A DNA stretch of 25,164 nt from JADHUC01 sp964617665 (GTDB lineage: Bacteria > Planctomycetota > Planctomycetia > Pirellulales > Pirellulaceae). Made by a program: the position numbers and the translations under genes. Location of the stretch: assembly GCA_964617665.1 (NCBI GenBank), contig CAZUAH010000169.1, positions 1 to 25,164 of the forward strand. The letters run 5' to 3'. The notes under the pieces are model-generated. The model saw only the letters and a program-made list of their open reading frames with translations. It did no database searches and was not told the DNA's origin. Of this stretch, positions 13,599-21,741 are shown in pieces (position 1 is the stretch's first letter; the number at the start of each line of letters is the position of its first letter).

Positions 13599-15071
13599 TC
13601 AGTTCTTGTCTCGGTTCAAGAGTTTCACCATCCCCCGGCCAAACGCATCACCGACCAGCATGTAGGTCTCGGCGTTGCGGTTGTAGTGATAGCCTTGGTT
13701 CCGTGGCGACTGCTCGACCGATCGCCAGAAATCGCGGGTTTCGACGGTCTGCACGTTGCCCTTGAACTCCGGGTAATTGCCCTTATCTCCGCTGACAGCT
13801 AACTGGGCGTTGGCCACGGTCAGGTGAGGGCCTTGCATTTCCCAGCCGCCGAATCCGATGGTACCGAGCACGAACGGAGCCTCCGGCGCGTCGAACTCTT
13901 TGCGTAGCGTCTTGATCAGGTGGACAAGATTCTGCTCGTAGCGACTGGCGTGGGCCGGGTTCCCGTCTTTGTGCCCTTGCCACCACGCAAAGCCGGCAAT
14001 CTCGTAGCCCTGGTCCTTGTATTGCGGGAACAGTGTGTCGAAGTCATCCAGAACCTCGTGCGTCGCTTGGACGTAATCGTCGTACTGTTTGCCGGCGTAC
14101 CAGTTCACGACCTTCTTCGGCTCGCCCTCCACCCACGACGAAGGCGTGTCTTTGTAGCCAGCGTACACTCGGCCGTCGTAAGTGAACCGTTCGCTGCCGG
14201 GAGGCAAGATATCCCATCCCAAACTCCGGTTCCCGATCGATGCCTTGATGATCAACACCGGCTCGTCGTAGTAGTAGCCCATGACATGCCCGAAGCCCAT
14301 CTCTGGCCCGATGGTGTTGCCCTGGATGCCAGGTGTCAGCGGGCCGTGCCCGATGGCCGAGATCACTCCCTTGTACGTTACGTCGTTACGCACGGTCCAG
14401 TTGCCCTCGTCATCCACCAGGTGCGGGAACTTGCCGTCCTGTTTCACAACGGTCTCAAGCGTTCCAGGAATGTCGGTTCGCTGGACCCAGCCCAGGCCAT
14501 TGGCCGCGTCGGTCAGGTAGGTAATTTTGAAAGGAACCTTCTTGCCAGCGGTCAATTTGATGTCGGTATACACCGGGGCCTTGCCGACTTTTCTTCGATG
14601 CACCTCCCCGCCGTCAACCTCCATGATGTTGTGGGTGGACGCCTGATAGCCGGGCTTGAAGCGATACACGCCTGTCGCGTCCATTTGGATGTGACCCCGT
14701 ACCACATGGGTTCCCCCACCAGGATAAGGCGTGGGCCTGACGCCGCCGAATGCCGGCAGCTCCATCGTCTTGATCGGGCTCAAGCTGTCGTAGTCGGCCT
14801 GGGGCGAGTAGTCACCTGGATAGACAGAAACGACGGGGTCGAGGAATTGTTTGCCCCACCGTGAAGTGCCACCGCTGATGTCTCCCATGCCGACCATGTT
14901 GGATTGCCCCATCAAGACGAACACCTTCACCGGCTTCGTACTATCCGCTGGCTTGCCGTCCGGGTCCGGCAGTGGGTTGGGTATGGCGGCGACAGCTGCT
15001 GAGAAAACGAGCAGCCCCATCGCAAGGGCGGCAAAGGTCGGGGCGATCTTGGTTTGGTCTTGTGTTAGCAT
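13599..15071 (-). CDS. Secreted SASA-type carbohydrate esterase (SGNH fold)
   Basis: The 490-residue product has a signal peptide (about 1-29, MGLLVFSAAVAA core). The nucleophile block is VFVLMGQSNMVG with S57. A second active-site block GFAWWQGHKDG holds H367 and D369, in the place of the WxQGExD-like motif of the sialate O-acetylesterase (SASA/DUF303) group. Such enzymes remove acetyl groups from sugars or xylan; the exact substrate is unknown. Between the two blocks, roughly residues 115-215, lies an inserted beta-rich segment of PA14-like flavour (TDIKLTAGKKVPFKITYLTD). The start at 15071 follows GGGAGA. The gene lies 53 bp downstream of the AOR gene on the same strand, so the two are probably cotranscribed, and it faces the sulfatase, which suggests a shared polysaccharide theme. 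Confidence 0.85.
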   Translation of the reverse strand: MLTQDQTKIAPTFAALAMGLLVFSAAVAAIPNPLPDPDGKPADSTKPVKVFVLMGQSNMVGMGDISGGTSRWGKQFLDPVVSVYPGDYSPQADYDSLSPIKTMELPAFGGVRPTPYPGGGTHVVRGHIQMDATGVYRFKPGYQASTHNIMEVDGGEVHRRKVGKAPVYTDIKLTAGKKVPFKITYLTDAANGLGWVQRTDIPGTLETVVKQDGKFPHLVDDEGNWTVRNDVTYKGVISAIGHGPLTPGIQGNTIGPEMGFGHVMGYYYDEPVLIIKASIGNRSLGWDILPPGSERFTYDGRVYAGYKDTPSSWVEGEPKKVVNWYAGKQYDDYVQATHEVLDDFDTLFPQYKDQGYEIAGFAWWQGHKDGNPAHASRYEQNLVHLIKTLRKEFDAPEAPFVLGTIGFGGWEMQGPHLTVANAQLAVSGDKGNYPEFKGNVQTVETRDFWRSVEQSPRNQGYHYNRNAETYMLVGDAFGRGMVKLLNRDKN

Positions 15072-15124
15072 GCTTCGATTCTCCCTGTTGGCAATTCTAG
15101 AGGCTCAAGAGGCTGATCAAGTCC

Positions 15125-16999
15125 TCACACTCCGTGGAGATCCGCGCTGACGAAATCCAGTCCTAATCTTTCGAGTGTTTCCTTGGTGGGTACGCCCGTT
15201 TGCGGATCCCATCCGATGGCTTCAAGATAATCCCGGACCTGGACGTCGATCTCGACAGTCCGACCCGCCGTCTTACCCTCGGGTAACGGCGGCTTGCCGA
15301 TCACTCTGTCGGAAAGCTCGAAATCGACGTTGCGGACGCCTTCGCGGAGGTTGAAAGCCATCCGTAGTGCGGCAATTCGTTCCCCACGCGTCAGCACGTC
15401 GTCCAGCGTGAATTCGTGACCAGTCACATGGGTCAGCGAGTCGGTCAGCACATCGGGCTTCAGCGCTAATGTGGCAAAGTTGCACATCCCGGCACACTGG
15501 GCGATGTGGAAATAGCTGTTCATTCTCACGTGCAGTTTGCCCTTGCCAGGATAATGGTGCTGCGGCTGGGGTTCCTCGACCAGACCCGGAGGTCCCGAGC
15601 TGAGTTCGGAGATCCATGTGCTGACTTGCGTGTGGCGGCCCGGCGTGGCGTCCATCTTGTAAGTCGTAGCCGCGCTCGGCACAAGCCGCGGGTCATGCAT
15701 TGGCAGTTCTTCCCCACCTACTTGCATCGCGTAGGCTTCCGCACCTTGCCCAATGCGTTCGGCCGCCCGCTTCGTTCCGTCGGCAAACAGTTCGCCGACT
15801 CCTTCTCGCATCGCGATCTTGCGAGTCAGTCCGACGATCGCCTCGGCGTTACCCCAACGAAGCTCAAGCCCGTCAGTCTCTTGCGGCCCGATCAGGCCGC
15901 GTTCGAAGCACTCGATAGCAAACGCCGCTGTGGCGCCTGTGCCGATTGTGTCCAACCCGTTGCGATTGCACAGATCGTTGCACAGGTGGATCGACGCCAA
16001 ATCGTCGTTCAGGCACATCGCGCCGAAGGCTCCCAAAGTCTCGTACTCGGGCTTGTGCCCGCTAGCCGCATATGGCCCGTCCGGGACTTCTGTTAGGCCG
16101 CCGCAACCCAGGGGACATCGCCAGCAGGCATACTTCTTCTGCTGCAATGCGATCACTTCATCGTCACTGATTTTCGCGGCGGTGGGGAAGTCAACCTCGC
16201 CAACACCGGCCCAGTTCTTAACCGGTGTGTCGGCCATCGCGGTCAGTCCGGCCAGCGCTCCGCAAGTGCCGAATTGTCGCATGACCGTCCATCGAGTAGT
16301 CGTTTTCAAGAATTCGCGGTGCCTATCCAAGGCCTGCTTGTAGCCGTCCGGGTCGGCGATGGGTAGATCGGCCGCGCCGGGCCCGACGACGACAACCGCT
16401 TTGAGTTTCTTGGAGCCCATCACGGCGCCCAGACCGCTACGCCCTGCCGCTCGCCCCTTCTCGTTGATGATACACGATAACAGGCTTTGCCGTTCTCCGG
16501 CCGACCCAATGCAGGCGGCCCTGGCGTTCGGCCCGTGGCGGTCCGTAAGCCGATCGTCCGTCTCGGTCGTGTCGAGGCCCCAAAGGTCGTCGGCAGGAAG
16601 CAACTCGGCCTTGCCTTCGCTCCACAGCAAGTAAATCGGCTTGTCACTGGCCCCGGTCAACAGAATGCCGTCCAGCCCGGATGACTTCATCATGGGCCCA
16701 AACGTGCCGCCAGAATTGGCATCACCCCAACCGCCGGTTTTCGGGCTTCGCCCGACCACCGCGTAGCGATTGCTGGTCATGCCTTTGGTTCCCGTCAACA
16801 GGCCGGCGAAAAATCCCAACGTGTTGTCAGGTCCCAGCGGAAGTGCCCCGGGACGCTGCATTCGATAAACGTAATACGCTCCCAGCCCATAGCCACCGAT
16901 GTAGGTCAAGTAGATTTCGTCGTCGGGCCGTTCGATCCGTCGGCTTCCCGTCGTCAAATCAACGGCGAGGACTTTTCCCGCGGTTCCAGGTACTGACAT
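15125..16999 (-). CDS. Aldehyde ferredoxin oxidoreductase (tungsten/molybdenum pterin enzyme)
   Basis: This 624-residue protein has the length and order of AOR family enzymes, which oxidise aldehydes to acids with a bis-pterin W or Mo cofactor and one 4Fe-4S cluster. Cluster ligands are C292, C295 and C299 (in CWRCPLGC) plus a fourth from C502 or C506 (in CAGMCNF). These positions are close to the four ligands of the Pyrococcus enzyme. The N-terminus (GYGLGAYYVY and RYAVVGRSPKTGGWGDANSGG) is the pterin-binding AOR domain. I start at the ATG at 16999, preceded by AGGAGC, rather than 43 codons upstream, because the family begins at GKVLAVDL. No signal peptide is seen, so it is cytoplasmic. It is followed by the SASA esterase. 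Tungsten uptake or ferredoxin genes are not nearby. Confidence 0.92.
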   Translation of the reverse strand: MSVPGTAGKVLAVDLTTGSRRIERPDDEIYLTYIGGYGLGAYYVYRMQRPGALPLGPDNTLGFFAGLLTGTKGMTSNRYAVVGRSPKTGGWGDANSGGTFGPMMKSSGLDGILLTGASDKPIYLLWSEGKAELLPADDLWGLDTTETDDRLTDRHGPNARAACIGSAGERQSLLSCIINEKGRAAGRSGLGAVMGSKKLKAVVVVGPGAADLPIADPDGYKQALDRHREFLKTTTRWTVMRQFGTCGALAGLTAMADTPVKNWAGVGEVDFPTAAKISDDEVIALQQKKYACWRCPLGCGGLTEVPDGPYAASGHKPEYETLGAFGAMCLNDDLASIHLCNDLCNRNGLDTIGTGATAAFAIECFERGLIGPQETDGLELRWGNAEAIVGLTRKIAMREGVGELFADGTKRAAERIGQGAEAYAMQVGGEELPMHDPRLVPSAATTYKMDATPGRHTQVSTWISELSSGPPGLVEEPQPQHHYPGKGKLHVRMNSYFHIAQCAGMCNFATLALKPDVLTDSLTHVTGHEFTLDDVLTRGERIAALRMAFNLREGVRNVDFELSDRVIGKPPLPEGKTAGRTVEIDVQVRDYLEAIGWDPQTGVPTKETLERLGLDFVSADLHGV

Positions 17000-17205
17000 C
17001 AGTAATGCTCCTATTGGCGGTGCATGGTTACCAGCAATATACGAAAATCGCGGCACCGATGCGCCTCTCCAAGTAGCCTCTGAGACACGAAAGCGAAACC
17101 TGTTCCGCTCATGTTGCCTTTGAACCACCAGTTACTCGTCGTTAGAATCAGCTTTGTTGATGAAGAATCGAATCTCCTTTCTGTGACAATTTCGGAGAGA
17201 AAACT

Positions 17206-17754
17206 ATGAGACGACGCGAGTTTATCGGATGTGCGGCAGCAATGTCGCTCGTGGCCGGGCAAGGGGAATCGGCAGAGCCTCAGCGCACCGCGGCAAAAGG
17301 AGCCCGTCGGCGACCGGAGAGGGCGGCGGCCAAGTTGAAACTGACTCATCCGCGTGTGGACATCGCCATTGTGTGCAGCCACTTCGAGGAGTCGCTGCGT
17401 TTCTATCACGAGCAGTTGGGACTGGAGATCGTCCAGGACCTTGAGATTCCCGACAAAGTGGCGGTCGGTGCGGTCCTGGCGCCGCGCGGGTTCCGGCACG
17501 TCCGCTTGCGTGCGGGCAACACGCTCATCAAGCTAATGGATATCGACTCGCCTCCGCCCCGACGTTCCGACAAGTTCGCAGCCGGAGTGCGCTGGCTCAC
17601 CGTCTTTGTCGAAAACGTGCCAGAGACCTTCAAGCGATTGAAGGCGGACGGGGTGAGGTTCCTGAGCGACCCGATTGCTGCGCCGGACGCGGCGGGAGTC
17701 GTCTGCGCCGTCGACCCGGACGGCATTCTGATCGAGTTGGTTCAGATCGAGTGA
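17206..17754 (+). CDS. Tat-exported VOC/glyoxalase-fold protein
   Basis: The 182-residue product starts with MRRREFIGCAAAMSLVAG, a twin-arginine signal of the form common in Planctomycetes, so it should be folded in the cytoplasm and exported. After an Ala/Arg-rich linker (about 25-45) comes one vicinal oxygen chelate domain: VDIAIVCSHFEESLRFYHEQLGLEI at the start, and a second half ending CAVDPDGILIELVQIE. E177 in the LIELV strand fits the usual metal-ligand position, while the first-strand His is replaced by A or I in VDIAIV, so the metal site is incomplete unless a dimer partner supplies it. Family members act as glyoxalases, dioxygenases or binding proteins; the role here cannot be set. 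GGAGAG precedes the ATG. It is divergent from the AOR gene across 206 bp. Confidence 0.82.
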   Translation: MRRREFIGCAAAMSLVAGQGESAEPQRTAAKGARRRPERAAAKLKLTHPRVDIAIVCSHFEESLRFYHEQLGLEIVQDLEIPDKVAVGAVLAPRGFRHVRLRAGNTLIKLMDIDSPPPRRSDKFAAGVRWLTVFVENVPETFKRLKADGVRFLSDPIAAPDAAGVVCAVDPDGILIELVQIE

Positions 17755-18011
17755 GACGAGCAACTGCAAAGGGAGAGCTCGATATTACGAAGATCCGATA
17801 TGAAGGCCGCGAATGCGAGAAGACGGTTTTCCACGGACCTCACTGTTCGTTGCCGCCGGGCAAGATCTGCCTCGACTTGCCCACCCCAAGGAAATCTTGA
17901 CAACGCCAACTGCCTTCAATGAAAATGCAGCTTGCACCGCTTAGCGTACGGTGGACTCAGACAGATTTGAGCCCCGCGAACGGTTACAGGGAAAGAATGG
18001 AGGTCTTGCCA

Positions 18012-21000
18012 ATGATGAGGATCCTCGCTTCGTTAGTCTGCCTGCATCTGCTTGTTTCATCAATTCTGGCAGACGAATCGTTTACGGATGCGGCGCGTCA
18101 GATAGGTAACACGCTACTTGCTGAGCGGGGCAATCAAGATGCCGCAGGCAAGGCTCTGGCCGATGCAGATGTTGCGTTGGGGCCGTGGTACAGGATAGGT
18201 CCGTTTCGCGACCAAGGTCCTCTGCTCAATTGGATGGACAATGTTGAGTCCAGTTGCAGGCATATCTTCGACGTGGAGAAGGAAACACTGGCGCGCGGCG
18301 CACAGCCCATGCTCGACAAAATATATCCGGCGCCCAATTTTCCCATGACACCAGAAGCCCTGCGGAGTTGGGTCAAACAAGCCGAATGGATCGACGGCTA
18401 CTACCAGCAGTTTCCCCGCGGGCCGGCGCCGTCTGCCGGAGAGACACAGTACGTCTACCGGGGAATCACCGCGAACCGACCCATCGCGATTGAGATCGAC
18501 TGCATCATCCGGGCTCCAGAGAGTGACAGACGCATGGACAACTATGGCATGGAGTACTGGCGCCGCACCGGACGATACACGTGGTGGATCAATGGCCAGC
18601 AGATATTGAAGTGGGGCGGACAGGGCAGCAGTGGCAATATGCCGCAGAAAGCCAAGGTCCAACTCAGAGAAGGAAAGAACCACTTCTTCGCAAAGTTTAC
18701 CAATAACCGACATGATTACGGATTCGCGTTCTCGGTTTATGGAATGCATCCGAATCTCCGACACGAGGTTGGGTTCGAGCAATTGTGGCGCCCGCTGGAG
18801 ATCAACAAGTCAACTGACCTGCCCTACTATCGCGAGCACCCGGACCCTCCAAATTGGTTCGTGAAGAAGGCCGTCTGGCTGGAGTCCCTGGTTGCGACGC
18901 GGGACAGCCTTTTGGAGAAACCCGGCGGTGCGAACGACTTTCAGTCCGTATGGAGCGCTCTTTATGCGGCTTTCGAAGCGCCCCGCGAGCGTCGCGAAAT
19001 AGCGCTGGCCGAGACTTTCTGCGGCAAGGAAACCGCCGAGATATTCAACAGGAAGGGCGATGTCCTGGACCAGTGGATCCGATCGAAGTTTATCGCTGGT
19101 GCGAGCCGGATCGTCCCACTGCCGAATTCGCTGAAAGGGAGTGTGCCGTTGCGGGAGGCCATCGCAAAGGGTACGGACCTTATCTGCTACCAGGATTCCC
19201 TTCAGCGTTTGCTGGCCATGAAGTTCCACCCCGAGCCCATGGCAGGGGTCGAACACGCCGCCGTGGATTCCAGGGGCCGGATTGTTCCGGCGATCGAAGA
19301 GGCGTTGGAGAACTATCCTACGTCTTCGGCAGGTGACCGTCACGCGGCGCGACTGGCGGAACTGGAATCACTCGTGAAGCCACTGCTCGCCACGATCGTG
19401 TCCACCGGTGAACCCATGGTCGAAGAAGTGTTTGCAGCCGCCGAGAAGATGGAAGGCATGTGGGATCAGACCATAGGTGAGTTGCCGGAAGTGCTGTTCC
19501 TTGAACGGCCTACCTATGGTTATGACTCGATGATGTTTGTTGACGCCGGAACTGACCAGGCATCCATTCGCGTGTTTGATCCCCAGACGAAGAAAGTCCG
19601 TACTGTTGTTCACAATCCTGGCATTGCCCACGAAATCAGTTTGTCCTGGGATGGAAACACCATCTATATCGGCGGCGGCGGCGATATCAGCGCCGTGGAT
19701 ATCGACGGGAGGAACCTGCGGACGCTCCAATCAGGTCAGTCGCCATGCGAAATGCCCGACGGCCGGCTGGTCTTTTTCGATTTCGAAGACGGCAAGTCAC
19801 CGTGCAAAGGCAATGGGCAGCGGCAATTGCTCTTCGTCTGCGGCCCGGAAGGCGGAAACCGGAAAGTCGCTTCGGCGAACCTGACAATCGATACGTCGCC
19901 GAGCGTCATGGATAACGGGAAAATCATGTTCACTCGCTGGGACTACGGCGTGAACAAGAACGTATTCAATCGTCACGCGATCTGGACGCAGAACCCGGAC
20001 GGTACGGCGATGGACCTGTACTTCGGTAACACGGTCATTGACCCCCGTTCCATGTGCCGGCCCCGACAGGTTCCTGGTCGGCCGGAGGTGGTTTCTGTGT
20101 TTGGCCCTCATCACGCGCATCTTACTGGACTGATCGGCCTACTGTGGAATGCCAATGGCAAGGAAGCGGCCGATGGTCTCGGTTTCCGCCGCTTGACTCA
20201 CGACACGGCGTCGGTTGGCGACAGGCCGCCGGTCTGGGCCTACCAGGACGCACAGCCTCTGAACGAACAGCTCTTTCTCGTGTCCTACGGAGGGCGTGCC
20301 GACAGAAAAGTGGGGCTCTACCTGCTGGATCGATCGGGCAACAAGAAATGCATCCTGGAAACCGCTGGCGATAAAGGTGTCCATTCTGCACAGGTGTTCG
20401 CAGCCCGGCCCAGGCCGCCGATCATCCGGGACCGCAGTCGGACCGCCGAATGGACCCCCAACGTCGACTTGTTCGAGCAGATGCTGGCTGACCCGGACTG
20501 GAGCCAGAAGGCAACGATGTTGTTGTACGATGTTTACCAGGGCATCGAACCAGAGGTCGAACGTGGCCGCGCCGCGTACTTGGCGGTCATGGAACAGGTC
20601 ATCCAGTCCAGCGGCAGGGGCGGTTCCATGGGTGTGGGCACGATCTGGTACGCCAACCGAGTCGTTGGGCTGGTCCCGATCGAGAAGGACGGTTCAGCTC
20701 ATTTCGAAGTGCCCGCCCTGCGCAGTCTCTATTTTCATATACTCGACAAAGACGGCAGGATGCTGATGACCCAGGGGTCTGATTTTCATGCCATGCCCGG
20801 AGAAGTCCGCAGTTGCATTGGCTGTCACGAACAGCGCAAAGGCATCGACGCGCCTCCTGACGAAGCTGTGTCGCCGATTGCCGGACGCAAACGCGCCGTG
20901 CGGCCACAGATGCCTGACTGGGGAACCAATGGCATCATCGAATATGAAGTTACGGTTCAGCCCATCCTGGATAAGTATTGCACCGAATGTCACAGCGGCC

Positions 21001-21728
21001 CCAACCCGAAAGCCAATCTGAACCTGGCCGGCGACAGGACGACGGTGTACAACCTGTCCTACATGGAACTGACAGATAGGATGCTTGTGCACTTCACGCC
21101 GGGTACGGGCAGTACCCACGCTCAGCCCAGCAATGATTTAGACGAGCAGGCGCCGCTAAGCAGGGGCAGTCTATTGAGCAAATTGACAAAACATATTCAG
21201 GATCCCACGCACTGCAAGAGACAAGTCTCCTCTGAGGAAGAGCAAATGACCTTCGAGGAACAGTTGGCCGTCTTCCTATGGATCGACTCCAACGTTCCCT
21301 TCTACGGCCATTGCCGCCAGCGATCGCCTACGCTGCTCGAAGAGCCGGCGCGGCAGGAGATGGCCGCGGTTCACCAGAAGCGCTGTGCCAGTTGTCACCG
21401 TAACGACAGCCCTGACACGAAATCAGGCCTGAACGAGCATCATTCAACGGTTCACGTCGGCGAATACCGTCCTGGTCAGTGGGGCGTTGCCCGCAGCGGC
21501 ATGCGGGTGCGGCACCTGAACCTATCGAACCCGGACCACAGCGCCGCATTGCAGGCGCCGCTGGCAAAAGGCGAAGGTGGATGGGAACTCTGTAAAGCGG
21601 CAGATGGCAAGCCTGTGTTTGCGAGGAAGGATGACCCTGACTATCAGAAGATCCTCTCCTCGCTCAAGAGAGTCATCCATCGCCGGGAACCCGGTGTCAG
21701 AGACCTCCTTGCGGTAGGAGGCGAATAG
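18012..21728 (+). CDS. Large secreted beta-propeller cytochrome c, hydrazine-synthase-alpha-like, three CXXCH
   Basis: I start at the ATG at 18012 (GGAGGT at 17999-18004), giving 1238 residues with signal peptide MMRILASLVCLHLLVSSILA. The first 450 residues are a family-specific region with a PA14/galactose-binding-like stretch (YTWWINGQQILKWGG, about 195-210). A TolB/WD-like propeller follows (about 510-760: GIAHEISLSWDGNTIYIGGG, MFTRWDYGVNKN). The C-terminal third carries three haem c sites: C935-C938-H939, C990-C993-H994 and C1125-C1128-H1129. The block from GLVPIEKDGSAHFEVPALRS to the first CXXCH is shared with the convergent gene. This architecture resembles the HZS-alpha middle-domain family of Planctomycetes, which also occurs far outside anammox bacteria. 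A periplasmic electron-transfer or sugar-associated role is an inference. Function is unknown. Confidence 0.82.
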   Translation: MMRILASLVCLHLLVSSILADESFTDAARQIGNTLLAERGNQDAAGKALADADVALGPWYRIGPFRDQGPLLNWMDNVESSCRHIFDVEKETLARGAQPMLDKIYPAPNFPMTPEALRSWVKQAEWIDGYYQQFPRGPAPSAGETQYVYRGITANRPIAIEIDCIIRAPESDRRMDNYGMEYWRRTGRYTWWINGQQILKWGGQGSSGNMPQKAKVQLREGKNHFFAKFTNNRHDYGFAFSVYGMHPNLRHEVGFEQLWRPLEINKSTDLPYYREHPDPPNWFVKKAVWLESLVATRDSLLEKPGGANDFQSVWSALYAAFEAPRERREIALAETFCGKETAEIFNRKGDVLDQWIRSKFIAGASRIVPLPNSLKGSVPLREAIAKGTDLICYQDSLQRLLAMKFHPEPMAGVEHAAVDSRGRIVPAIEEALENYPTSSAGDRHAARLAELESLVKPLLATIVSTGEPMVEEVFAAAEKMEGMWDQTIGELPEVLFLERPTYGYDSMMFVDAGTDQASIRVFDPQTKKVRTVVHNPGIAHEISLSWDGNTIYIGGGGDISAVDIDGRNLRTLQSGQSPCEMPDGRLVFFDFEDGKSPCKGNGQRQLLFVCGPEGGNRKVASANLTIDTSPSVMDNGKIMFTRWDYGVNKNVFNRHAIWTQNPDGTAMDLYFGNTVIDPRSMCRPRQVPGRPEVVSVFGPHHAHLTGLIGLLWNANGKEAADGLGFRRLTHDTASVGDRPPVWAYQDAQPLNEQLFLVSYGGRADRKVGLYLLDRSGNKKCILETAGDKGVHSAQVFAARPRPPIIRDRSRTAEWTPNVDLFEQMLADPDWSQKATMLLYDVYQGIEPEVERGRAAYLAVMEQVIQSSGRGGSMGVGTIWYANRVVGLVPIEKDGSAHFEVPALRSLYFHILDKDGRMLMTQGSDFHAMPGEVRSCIGCHEQRKGIDAPPDEAVSPIAGRKRAVRPQMPDWGTNGIIEYEVTVQPILDKYCTECHSGPNPKANLNLAGDRTTVYNLSYMELTDRMLVHFTPGTGSTHAQPSNDLDEQAPLSRGSLLSKLTKHIQDPTHCKRQVSSEEEQMTFEEQLAVFLWIDSNVPFYGHCRQRSPTLLEEPARQEMAAVHQKRCASCHRNDSPDTKSGLNEHHSTVHVGEYRPGQWGVARSGMRVRHLNLSNPDHSAALQAPLAKGEGGWELCKAADGKPVFARKDDPDYQKILSSLKRVIHRREPGVRDLLAVGGE

Positions 21729-21741
21729 ACATGATTGCGTT

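Noticed and set aside
16999..17128. 43-residue N-terminal extension of the AOR
   Set aside because: The AOR family begins at GKVLAVDL and a ribosome-binding site precedes the ATG at 16999.
17897..17925. Sigma-70 promoter before the larger cytochrome (TTGACA at 17897-17902)
   Set aside because: The -35 match is perfect, but no acceptable -10 box stands 16-18 bases downstream.
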